DNA from: Candidatus Heimdallarchaeota archaeon
GTDB lineage: Archaea > Asgardarchaeota > Heimdallarchaeia > Heimdallarchaeales > Heimdallarchaeaceae
DNA length: 41,285 nucleotides
Reading direction: 5' to 3'
Assembly (NCBI GenBank): GCA_021399345.1
Contig: JAAFKI010000073.1
Coordinates: 1 to 41,285 of the forward strand
Part shown: positions 1 to 8,360 of the stretch, one piece after another
How the letters are laid out: every line of letters begins with the position of its first letter
Numbering within the stretch: position 1 is the stretch's first letter
Program-made: the position numbers and the translations under genes
Notes under the pieces: generated by a model
Database searches by the model: none
What the model was told of the DNA's origin: nothing
The model's input: the letters and a program-made list of their open reading frames with translations, nothing else

Positions 1-160
1 GCATACAATATTTTAATCAAAAGCGATCCGAAAGCATTGCCTAAACGGCGTGCGAACGGGGTAGGAGGATACGTGATGTATCCGCGTAGAGTGAGTGTTG
101 ATCCACAATGACCTCTCCAAAAGACGTTCGACTATGCTTGGCTTATATGCCAAGATGACA
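1..160 (+). ncRNA. rnpB: RNase P RNA, 3' part (5' part lies before the window)
   Basis: This is a G/C-rich, structured stretch in an otherwise AT-rich, non-coding region. At 55-64 it reads GAACGGGGTAGG-like, then a perfect 6-bp hairpin (67-72 with 78-83, loop GTGAT), then GTAGAGTGAGTG (86-97). That order, GAAC..GGGTAGG, hairpin, TAGAtgAaTG, matches the P10/P11, P12 and J12/11 region of type A RNase P RNAs as I remember them. Near the 3' end GGCTTAT (140-146) matches the conserved end of the P4/CR V region. The six bases that should read ACAGAA before it do not match, so the catalytic core is either divergent or my alignment is wrong. The true 3' end is uncertain. RNase P RNA with its protein partners trims tRNA 5' leaders. 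The identification rests on motif order only and needs a covariance model search. Confidence 0.55.
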
Positions 161-176
161 TAAACTCATCATGATT

Positions 177-3100
177 TTATTGTTTATCTTCTACTATTGC
201 TGTTGGGTATTCGGATAATCTGAATAATGCTTCTTTTATCGTTTCTGATAAATCTATGATATTTGTTTCACCATTTTCTATGAGATAGGAAATTACTGCT
301 TTCATCCCTTCCAGTACTGGACCTGTATTTTCATCAAATTTCATTCTTGCTACAAATCCAACTATATCACTCATAACAATCAAACGATCTCTATATTCAT
401 CCATTTCTCTCTTATAATCTGGTTCTAGATAAAGTCTGATTTCCCAATCTTTGGGGTGGCTAATTACTGAAACATTTGGAAATTTTAAGATATCCAATAC
501 TTCAGCTTTGGTTGAAAATACCTCCTTAGGGAAATCACCTAATACAATATAATATCCATTGATATCACTTGACAGTTCAAGATCGTTTTTGATGAACAAA
601 GTACTAGTTAATCTTCCATAAGTATCAATCATCTTTGTAAAAGTATTTCCTAGAACCCTCATGTTTAAGTAAAGATTGTTTTCAAATTCCTTTCTAGAGC
701 GACTTTTACTCCAAGCTCGAAGAACTGAATCTGCTACTCTTTTCTCACCACTTATCATCTGATTATAGGAATCATCGATTACATATTCTGGTATTCTTCT
801 GTATAGTAGGATTGAGATTGCGATCTCCATGAAATTCTTGGGTAATTCTGCAATTTCTTGTGGGTTGATTCTGTTTACAGTATCAATAATCTCTTTAAGA
901 CTTTGTTTTTCAGAAATAGTAATCTTTCCATATTCCAATTTTTGTATTTTGAATACATCTCCAATCCATTTGGAAGCGTTTCTACTAACTTCTGATAAGT
1001 GAGACGATAAATTAACACTCACATCTTTTGACCAGCTTTCAACCATTTTAGTCATCTGATCATTCAAAGGATTCCAATTTTTGATTAACATTCGTCGTAT
1101 ATATTTGAGGTCTTTGAGAGATCTACTATAAAGTCTCATTGCTTTCTTTTTGTAATTCAAATCATTTTTTCTTAGATTGGAGAATCCATTAAGTAATTCT
1201 TGTATGATTCTATATATTTTTGGTGCATAGATATTCCAACTTTCTTGGCATCTCTCATGGAAATTTTTTCCCCTGAATCTTTGTGGAATATCTTGTATAA
1301 TTGGAAATGATGGAAAGCTGTTTTGAACATCAGGTAATCTGTGAGCTTGTGTTAGTTTTCCAGCCATTTCACGATTAAAAACAGTTATCAGAGTATCGAG
1401 TTGGTTGTATACCTCTCCTTCAAAGTGAAACATTTTCTGAAGATAAGTACTAATCATTCCTCTAAGAATTGCTTTTGAATATGCTCTCTTTAGAACACTT
1501 GTATTTATCAGACAAGTAGTAAGAAATTCCGCATCCTGTTCTACAGCTCTAAGTGGTATAATTGTGTTAGCTAGATTTATTGTTACATTTTGCTTCTGTA
1601 ACAATTCTGTTGAAGAAATTGTTCTTCCATCAAATCGAAGTTTGGTTCCTTTGAAGAATGATCTCTTTAATTGTACGGGAACTGAATTTATAAAAACTTT
1701 AATTTCTCCTTCATCAATAGCGGCCCCTATAAGATCAGTAGAACTCAGATTCATTTGTTTTTGAGTTTCATAACCTCTGCCTTTTAGATCATCCATAATT
1801 TTTGACAAAATACTAACAAAAACTGTTTTTGGAGCAATTTGTCTGAATGAATTAACCATAAAAGAGAAGATGTCACCTAAGCTTGCATTAAATAGCTGAT
1901 CCTTGATGATTTTTTCAAGAGTTGTGATAATAGCTCTTTCCAAAGCACTAGCAAATAAGACTGATTCTTCAATATTTGACAATTCTAATTGTTTCCCTAC
2001 ACCCATCGTAGTGAATTTATCAGATAGTTGCTTCAGCCACTTCGTTTGTAAAACTGTTAGATGAGAAAGTCGTTCCTTTAGCAAGGTCCTTTTTACACTA
2101 ATGGAAGTTCCTTTCATTTTAGTTCCTTTATTCTTTATAGAAGAAATCTTCTTCTCACTCAAAATGGAAAAAGTAAAATCAATAATCGCATTCCAAATAC
2201 TTGGTGGTAATTTCTTTCCTATGAAAGGTTTGATAAGTTGAGAATAAAACAATCGAGCACTTTGAAGAGCTAAAGGTGAGACATCTTCAATTAAAGCATC
2301 GCAAATCATAGAACCTGGATTTGGTACTTCAGCTGCTAAGGTTATCTGATTTTGAATTGAAGAGAAGAGGTTAACATCTCTATAATCAACTAGAGAACAT
2401 AATGGTTCATCCTTTGCTAATGTATAGACTATCTCCTTAGCTAAGTTATGAGCTATGAACGAACTAGCAGAATGAATTTCATCAATTGTTAGTTTCTTAA
2501 GTTGAGCTGCAACCTTCTTATTCAGATTCTTTGCAAGATATTTATCTATTAGCTCTTGTGGCTTAATATCTTTGGCCTTAAGATTTCTTTCAATGCTATT
2601 TCGAATTTCTTCGATTACAAACCTAGGTCGCTCATATTCAACAAGAACAAAAGGATCCTTAATTATTATCTGATTAAGTATATCTTGTGCTACCATTTGA
2701 ACCAAAAGTTGACGTTTGAAGGGAACTATTGCTCCCTTATCCCATGAATTTTCATCCTTCCCTAACCATGCTTTCAAATCTTTCAACTGTGCAACTGTGG
2801 GAAATTTTATCGCATCAGTTTCTAAAATTTTGATGTTTTGATTAATTAATTCATTCAACCCTCTATTATTCGAAGATATAGATAATTTTTGCTTAGCAAT
2901 TGTACAGGCTTTCAAGAAAGCTTTTGAGACAAAATCTGGTGAAATCATTTTGCCTATTGCCATGTTTTGATGAAAATTCGGTGTAAGAACAATAAATTTG
3001 CAGAAAGAAAGAGCCAACTCTTGAACAAGTTGCTCCTCTGTTTTGCTAATCTTTCCTGGTTGGTTTGATTTTACTACATATTGAACAACCACATTATCAG

Positions 3101-3323
3101 CTTCTTCTGCTAAAGTGAAAGTTCCAAATTTAACATACTCATTTTCTCCAGTCATAAATTGGGAATTGGTTACTTCTACTTCTGTAGTCATTAAGCTTTG
3201 TAAAGATAATAAAATGCCTTGCATCATACTAGAATCTTTAGCAAGACGTCCTATAGTAGCAAAACTTATCCCAGCATCGCTTCCTGCTGAAATCCATAAA
3301 TCATAGGGAAAGTGTTTAGACAT
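177..3323 (-). CDS. Large protein of unknown function with possible N-terminal longin/roadblock-like domain
   Basis: About 1048 residues, mostly predicted helical and soluble, with no signal peptide or membrane segment. The first ~115 residues have the rhythm of small sensor folds seen in archaeal longin or roadblock proteins: a short strand with GISFATIG, a helix containing MMQGILLSLQSL, then strands around YVKFGTF and NVVVQYVV, then a helix. The rest, roughly residues 150-1040, is rich in Lys, Ile, Leu and Ser without a recognisable catalytic motif. I chose ATG 3323 because GTGAGGT sits just before it; an in-frame TTG at 3362 would add 13 residues. It is transcribed toward the probable RNase P RNA. 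I do not recognise the family. The longin/roadblock comparison is a guess from strand and helix pattern. Confidence 0.6.
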   Translation of the reverse strand: MSKHFPYDLWISAGSDAGISFATIGRLAKDSSMMQGILLSLQSLMTTEVEVTNSQFMTGENEYVKFGTFTLAEEADNVVVQYVVKSNQPGKISKTEEQLVQELALSFCKFIVLTPNFHQNMAIGKMISPDFVSKAFLKACTIAKQKLSISSNNRGLNELINQNIKILETDAIKFPTVAQLKDLKAWLGKDENSWDKGAIVPFKRQLLVQMVAQDILNQIIIKDPFVLVEYERPRFVIEEIRNSIERNLKAKDIKPQELIDKYLAKNLNKKVAAQLKKLTIDEIHSASSFIAHNLAKEIVYTLAKDEPLCSLVDYRDVNLFSSIQNQITLAAEVPNPGSMICDALIEDVSPLALQSARLFYSQLIKPFIGKKLPPSIWNAIIDFTFSILSEKKISSIKNKGTKMKGTSISVKRTLLKERLSHLTVLQTKWLKQLSDKFTTMGVGKQLELSNIEESVLFASALERAIITTLEKIIKDQLFNASLGDIFSFMVNSFRQIAPKTVFVSILSKIMDDLKGRGYETQKQMNLSSTDLIGAAIDEGEIKVFINSVPVQLKRSFFKGTKLRFDGRTISSTELLQKQNVTINLANTIIPLRAVEQDAEFLTTCLINTSVLKRAYSKAILRGMISTYLQKMFHFEGEVYNQLDTLITVFNREMAGKLTQAHRLPDVQNSFPSFPIIQDIPQRFRGKNFHERCQESWNIYAPKIYRIIQELLNGFSNLRKNDLNYKKKAMRLYSRSLKDLKYIRRMLIKNWNPLNDQMTKMVESWSKDVSVNLSSHLSEVSRNASKWIGDVFKIQKLEYGKITISEKQSLKEIIDTVNRINPQEIAELPKNFMEIAISILLYRRIPEYVIDDSYNQMISGEKRVADSVLRAWSKSRSRKEFENNLYLNMRVLGNTFTKMIDTYGRLTSTLFIKNDLELSSDINGYYIVLGDFPKEVFSTKAEVLDILKFPNVSVISHPKDWEIRLYLEPDYKREMDEYRDRLIVMSDIVGFVARMKFDENTGPVLEGMKAVISYLIENGETNIIDLSETIKEALFRLSEYPTAIVEDKQ

Positions 3324-3527
3324 AGACCTCACATATTGTACGTTGTAACTAAACGTTCTCAATTCTTAATTTTTGTGTTCTTTAATATTGTTTTGCCTAA
3401 TGGTAATGACAAAAGTATATGAGGAAGAAATATTTCGAGATTTACTTTCTATTTAGATAACAGAAAGTTTAAGAATTAAACCTTTACAAGTTAGAGTAAT
3501 TAATTCATTAATTTATGTGAATTCAAG

Positions 3528-3842
3528 ATGGGCGAAACCACAACAACTGTCCGAATTAGAAGACTTGTATTAGATGTTTTGAAACCTCATAAACCAAGGA
3601 TGGATGTTTTAGCTTATGCAGTTGCTGAATTAAAAGGTGTAAATTCTGTTAATTTAACAAGAACAGAAACTGATTCAAGCACAGAAGGAATTGTAGTTAC
3701 CATTGTCGGTGACAATCTGATCTACCAAGATATCGAAGATGTTCTAAGAGATTATGGTTCTTCAATTCATTCAGTCGATGAAGTAGTAGCCGGTGAACAA
3801 ATAATCGACACCGTGGCACTTCCTGATGAAGAAGAAAGATAA
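3528..3842 (+). CDS. DUF211 family protein
   Basis: A complete 104-residue protein matching the archaeal DUF211 (COG1888) family: an N-terminal RIRRLVLDVLKPHKP segment, then GVNSVNLTRTETD and an EGIVVTIVGDN strand, ending with a GSSIHSVDEVVAGE segment. The length is normal for the family. Members have a compact ferredoxin-like alpha/beta fold; their biochemical function is not known, although metal binding has been suggested for structures in the family. An AT-rich tract with ATTAATT runs 20-30 bases upstream of the ATG and no clear Shine-Dalgarno is present, which fits a nearly leaderless transcript. It stands alone between divergent and convergent neighbours. Confidence 0.9.
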   Translation: MGETTTTVRIRRLVLDVLKPHKPRMDVLAYAVAELKGVNSVNLTRTETDSSTEGIVVTIVGDNLIYQDIEDVLRDYGSSIHSVDEVVAGEQIIDTVALPDEEER

Positions 3843-3910
3843 TTCTTCTATTTTCATAAGTAAAATCAGACTGAAATAGCTATATCATGGGGTAATAAAA
3901 TCTTTATAAT

Positions 3911-4513
3911 TCATAGATTCTTAACAGTTTTAATACCTAACTCAAAGGCTTTTAGATTCTGTTCAAGGTATTTTGCAGGAACACGTTGTTTTAACGCATC
4001 TCTTAATTCGTCTTCTGTTAGAGGAAACCTTTCTACTTGGGATAATGCTCCTAAAAGTACTATATTCTGAGTTAGAGCCAATCCCGCTTCAATAGCTAAC
4101 TTTTCAGCTTCAATCATTACTAATTTTACATCGAATTTTGTAATGTTTTCTTCTATTTTTTCTTTAGCATAATCTGCAGCTTTTTTGTCCTTTTTCCAAG
4201 AAATAGGAAAGAGAACTGTGTTTGATGTAATAGCAATTCCACGAGGTTTTAGAAATTTCATATATCTCAAAGATTCATTTTGCTCCAAACCAACTAAAAC
4301 TTCACAAGTTCCTATAGGATTAGTTGGTGAATGTAGTTTTTCTCCAATTTTTAGATTAGTAACAACAGATCCACCCTTTTGAGCCATTCCATGAACTTCA
4401 GATCCTAGAATATGTAAACCTTTCTTCCTCGCTGCCATAACAATAATATCTGTGATAGTTAGAATACCTTGACCTCCTACTCCACAAACAATCATTTGGT
4501 AGGTATTACTCAT
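3911..4513 (-). CDS. iorB: Indolepyruvate ferredoxin oxidoreductase, beta subunit
   Basis: The gamma-type domain subunit of indolepyruvate:ferredoxin oxidoreductase, about 200 residues as usual. It opens with QMIVCGVGGQGILTITDII, the typical GxGGQG motif of this 2-oxoacid oxidoreductase domain, followed by GSEVHGMAQKGGSVVTNLKIG. With IorA it oxidatively decarboxylates aryl pyruvates from aromatic amino acids to aryl-acetyl-CoA and reduces ferredoxin, in the cytoplasm. It lies directly downstream of iorA and overlaps its last codons. I chose ATG 4513 because a strong AAAGGAGGT lies 8 bases before it (plus-strand 4522-4530). A TTG one codon earlier is possible. The tight overlap indicates translational coupling with iorA. 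Confidence 0.93.
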   Translation of the reverse strand: MSNTYQMIVCGVGGQGILTITDIIVMAARKKGLHILGSEVHGMAQKGGSVVTNLKIGEKLHSPTNPIGTCEVLVGLEQNESLRYMKFLKPRGIAITSNTVLFPISWKKDKKAADYAKEKIEENITKFDVKLVMIEAEKLAIEAGLALTQNIVLLGALSQVERFPLTEDELRDALKQRVPAKYLEQNLKAFELGIKTVKNL

Positions 4514-6368
4514 CAATATCTACCTCCTTTGATATCGCCTTCACAGGACAGATTTGGGAACAAACACTACACCCTGTACACATTGAAGGATCTATGATGG
4601 AATATTTCTTACCTTTTGAATTAGTATCAACACTCCAAGATATAGCTGGACATTGGTATTGAACAATACATGTTCCACAAGCAATACATGTTTCTGGGTC
4701 AATATGATAAACCTCAATCTTTTGTCCACTTCTTCTCTGTTGTCTCCACCATTCATTTGCACAAATTTTTCTCATTATTATTACAGTGGGACCTTCATGT
4801 TGTAGTGCTTCCTCAAATGTCTTTTTACCATTCTCAAAATCATAAGGATCAAATTCAACAACATATTCAACACCAAGAGATTTTGCTACATCTGCTATAT
4901 CAATAACTTCAGTGGGATTTGGTTGAAATCCTGTCATAGCAGTCATTCGATTATCAAGAACTAAAACATTGATGTTGGCTTTGTGATAAACTGCATTTGC
5001 TAGTGCAGTTAATCCTGTATGGAAAAAAGTACTATCCCCAATATATGCAAAAATTGGTTTATCTTTTATTATTCTAGAAAAACCATTGGCCATGCTTATT
5101 CCTGCACCCATACATAGAATAGTATCAGTTACCCAGGGATCAAGTGAGTAACAACCTATATCTGATGCGAAAATTCCTTTGTTCTTTCGAACAACTTTTG
5201 ACAATTCCCAAAATGCAGCTCTATGTTGACATCCAGGACAGAATAATGGCGGTCTAAATGGTATAAAATCAGTGATTTCTTCCTCTGCTTTTTGTATTTC
5301 TCCAACAGAAGCAAGCTCACCACCAATAACGCTTTGTAATGCTTCAGCAACTAGTCTAGAATTTAACTCGTGATATTTCTTTGTGATTCCAGTACATTTC
5401 CCATGAATTTTTGGAACAATTCCGTTCTGAATGAAAAGAGCTGAAATCCTATCTTCCAAATAAGGATCAACTTCCTCGATAAAGACAATGTTTTTCTTAT
5501 TTCTAGCAAATTCAAGAATTGATTTTTCATCCAAAGGAGCAACCATACCTAGTTTTAATATTGGTACATCTTTGTCTAATATTTCCAAAGCATCTTTTAC
5601 ATAAGCATAAGAAATTCCGCTTGTGATAATCCCATATTCTGTATCATTTTGCCCTTCAACAACAGATAATCCACTTTCAGGAATCCATTCCTTAATTGAT
5701 TCCATCTTAGCAACTAGCTTCGGGTGATTTGCTCTGGCTAAGGCAGGTAGACACTTGTATCTGTTGCTTTTTTCAAATACTCCTTCTCTGAAACTAGTTT
5801 CATATTTGTTAAATTGAACATCTGATCTAGCATGTGATATTCTTGTAGTTGACCTAACAACTAAGATTGTTTCGAATTTTTCACTTATTTCAAATGCTAA
5901 TTTTGTAAATTCTTTAGCTTCTTGTGGATTTGAAGGCTCTAAAACTGGTACTTGGGCAGAGACTCCTAACCATCTTGAATCTTGCTCATTTTGACTACTA
6001 AAGCAGTGTGGGTCATCTCCAACTAAAAGAACAAACCCTCCTTTAGTTCCCATATATGCAGCACTATATAGAGCATCTGCAAGGACATTTATACCAACAT
6101 GTTTGCAGGCTGTCATTGCTTTAATCCCACTTATGGACGCAGCATATGCTGTTTCAAATGCCACCTTTTCGTTAGTGCTCCACTCTGCATAAAATCCCAA
6201 TTTTTTAGATGCAGCAATTATAGCTGTACTTGCTTCGCTACTAGGAGTACCTGGATAAGCTGCGAATAATTGAACTCCAGCTTCTATGGCCCCTCTAGCT
6301 ATAGCTTCATTCCCTAGACAGAGAACTATATTTTCTTCATTTGCAATAAGCTCTTCTAACTTAGCCAT
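4506..6368 (-). CDS. iorA: Indolepyruvate ferredoxin oxidoreductase, alpha subunit
   Basis: A 620-residue subunit with the standard IorA layout. The N-terminal pyrimidine-binding part contains FAAYPGTPSSE. The central TPP-binding part contains LFCPGCQHR and the family's GDSTFFHTGL...LDN version of the thiamin diphosphate motif. The C-terminus is ferredoxin-like, with two 4Fe-4S motifs: CIACGTC...QCP near residues 560-575 and CTGCSVCSQICP near 597-610. It is the catalytic partner of iorB, releasing CO2 from indolepyruvate and related aryl pyruvates and passing electrons to ferredoxin. All cluster cysteines are present, so it should be active. It is the first gene of a two-gene operon. In an anaerobic archaeon this suggests amino acid fermentation that feeds reduced ferredoxin and acyl-CoA. 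Confidence 0.95.
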   Translation of the reverse strand: MAKLEELIANEENIVLCLGNEAIARGAIEAGVQLFAAYPGTPSSEASTAIIAASKKLGFYAEWSTNEKVAFETAYAASISGIKAMTACKHVGINVLADALYSAAYMGTKGGFVLLVGDDPHCFSSQNEQDSRWLGVSAQVPVLEPSNPQEAKEFTKLAFEISEKFETILVVRSTTRISHARSDVQFNKYETSFREGVFEKSNRYKCLPALARANHPKLVAKMESIKEWIPESGLSVVEGQNDTEYGIITSGISYAYVKDALEILDKDVPILKLGMVAPLDEKSILEFARNKKNIVFIEEVDPYLEDRISALFIQNGIVPKIHGKCTGITKKYHELNSRLVAEALQSVIGGELASVGEIQKAEEEITDFIPFRPPLFCPGCQHRAAFWELSKVVRKNKGIFASDIGCYSLDPWVTDTILCMGAGISMANGFSRIIKDKPIFAYIGDSTFFHTGLTALANAVYHKANINVLVLDNRMTAMTGFQPNPTEVIDIADVAKSLGVEYVVEFDPYDFENGKKTFEEALQHEGPTVIIMRKICANEWWRQQRRSGQKIEVYHIDPETCIACGTCIVQYQCPAISWSVDTNSKGKKYSIIDPSMCTGCSVCSQICPVKAISKEVDIDE

Positions 6369-6431
6369 TTATGTTCAAGAAAAGGACAAAATCAGACTAA
6401 AAAAGGATTGTGAAATGAATATATTTCCCAT

Positions 6432-8360
6432 TTATTTAACTAAATTACTTGTAAGCTGAGTTTGGTAAAGGTCTCGATATTTTCCTTTCTTCTTTAGTAA
6501 TTCTTTATGAGAACCTATTTCAACAATTTTCCCATCATCTATGACTACTATTTGAGAGGCTGTTTTTATTGTTGATAATCGATGAGCAATGATTATAGAA
6601 GTTCTTTCACGTAACATAAGATTAATTCCTTTCTGAATTAGAGATTCAGTAATTGGATCGACTGAACTGCTACATTCATCTAAGATTAGAATACTTGGGT
6701 TTGCTATGACAGCTCGAGCAAGAGATATAAGTTGTCTTTGTCCTAAAGATAACCTTGACCCTCCTTCTTTTACATCCGTATCATACCCTTCTGGGAGTTT
6801 CAAGATATAATCGTGCAATCCAAGCATTAGACATACATCATATATTTCATCATCAGTTGCATCCTTTCTCCCAAACTTTAGATTTTCCTTAATTGATCCA
6901 CTAAAAAGATAAACATCTTGAGGAACAACAGCTATATTTCTTCTTAATGTTTCTAAATCGATTTCCTTTATGTTTATTCCATCAATACTAAGTTCTCCTT
7001 CTGTAACATCGTAATAGCGTGATAATAGTTTAGTAATTGTAGTCTTACCGGCTCCTGTTTGACCAACCAAAGCTATGCTTTTCCCAGGTTCTATTGTTAA
7101 ATTAATATTTTTGAGAATAGGAACTTTTGGTTGATATCTGAAATGTACGGATTTTAACTCAATAAGTCCTTTAATTTTCTTTGGGAAGAAAGGCTTTGCT
7201 GAATTCTTCACAGAAGGATCTTCGTCTAATATTTCGAATATTCTTTCGGCACTAGCAAATCCAGATTGTATGACCGTGTAGAAAGTAAAAAGACTAATTA
7301 CTGGCATGAAGAATCTATTTGAGTATTCTAAAAATGCATAAAGTTTCCCATAAGTAAGAGTACCAAGCGAAATAACTGAATATCCTCCGAAGATAATCAC
7401 AATGGTACTCCCCAAAGCAGCTATTAGTTGTATAATAGGCATGAATAACGAGGAAATCCCTGCAGCTTGAACATTTGCTGAATAATTTTCCTTATTTAGA
7501 TCCTTAAAATTTTGAATGTTCTTTTCTTCTCTAGAGAGAGCTTTAGTTACTTTTACACCTGAGATTGTTTCTTGTAAATTTGAGGTAACTTGAGCAATTG
7601 CGACTCTAGTTCTCCTATATGCTGATCTTACGCGTTTCTGGAAGAAGAAAGCTATTATTAACAATAAAGGGATTACAGTAATTGTCAAAAGAGTCATATT
7701 TATATCGAGAATGAACATCAAGACAAGAATCCAAACTAAACTTATGAAATCTGCAAAGATGTCTATAATACCCGTCGTTAATAGCTCTCCTAGGGAATCT
7801 ACATCATTCGTCAGTTTGGAAATTGTTCTACCAGATTCTGTATCGGTGAAATAATCAAAAGAGAGATATTGTAGTTTGGAGAATAAATCACCTCGAATTC
7901 GATAAATCATCTTTTGTCCCAGTTTAGCAAAGAAAATTGTTCTTACTAGTATCAAGATGAAGTTAACAACTATGAACAATAGATACATAGCCCCCATAAT
8001 TAAAATAGAGTTAGTTATCTCATTCTTTGAAGTAGGAATCATAAAACTGATGCTTTTTGTTAATATTCCGATATTAGAAGCACTGTAATTTGAAACATAT
8101 GTTTTTCTGAAACTAGATAGTATTAATTCCAAAGAACTAGCATCAGTATAGGGTTTAATGAAGTAATCAATAATTTGTTGCATTAGAATGGGAATAGTGG
8201 TAGTGAATAGAGAAAACAAAACCACAACAGCTAGAACTGAAAAAGCTTCTTTTTTGTAATAACTAAAAATTCCCAGAATTTTTTTAAACAGAGTCCTATC
8301 GGAATATTTTTTATCACGTTTTTCTTCTTCTCTCGCCATATAACGCATTATATGCCCCAT
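6432..8360 (-). CDS. ABC exporter subunit, consensus ATP site half
   Basis: A 642-residue type IV ABC exporter half-transporter: about six membrane segments in the first ~360 residues, then a nucleotide-binding domain. That domain has Walker A GQTGAGKTT, signature LSLGQRQ, Walker B LILDECSSSVD with the catalytic Glu, and switch His in IIAHRLST. Its signature is altered (LSLGQ instead of LSGGQ), while its Walker B and H-loop are intact. It is the second gene of a pair: its ATG overlaps the upstream partner's stop codon as TAATG. The partner has the reciprocal pattern, so the two should form a heterodimer with one working and one degenerate ATP site, as in TM287/288-type exporters. The substrate (lipid, drug or peptide) cannot be told from sequence. 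The N-terminal ~30 residues are charged and cytosolic. Confidence 0.92.
   Translation of the reverse strand: MGHIMRYMAREEEKRDKKYSDRTLFKKILGIFSYYKKEAFSVLAVVVLFSLFTTTIPILMQQIIDYFIKPYTDASSLELILSSFRKTYVSNYSASNIGILTKSISFMIPTSKNEITNSILIMGAMYLLFIVVNFILILVRTIFFAKLGQKMIYRIRGDLFSKLQYLSFDYFTDTESGRTISKLTNDVDSLGELLTTGIIDIFADFISLVWILVLMFILDINMTLLTITVIPLLLIIAFFFQKRVRSAYRRTRVAIAQVTSNLQETISGVKVTKALSREEKNIQNFKDLNKENYSANVQAAGISSLFMPIIQLIAALGSTIVIIFGGYSVISLGTLTYGKLYAFLEYSNRFFMPVISLFTFYTVIQSGFASAERIFEILDEDPSVKNSAKPFFPKKIKGLIELKSVHFRYQPKVPILKNINLTIEPGKSIALVGQTGAGKTTITKLLSRYYDVTEGELSIDGINIKEIDLETLRRNIAVVPQDVYLFSGSIKENLKFGRKDATDDEIYDVCLMLGLHDYILKLPEGYDTDVKEGGSRLSLGQRQLISLARAVIANPSILILDECSSSVDPITESLIQKGINLMLRERTSIIIAHRLSTIKTASQIVVIDDGKIVEIGSHKELLKKKGKYRDLYQTQLTSNLVK

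Noticed and set aside
137..154. CTTGGC/GCCAAG hairpin after the probable RNase P RNA as an intrinsic terminator
   Set aside because: No T run follows it, and the hairpin overlaps the conserved GGCTTAT segment, so it is more likely part of the RNA or a chance pairing.
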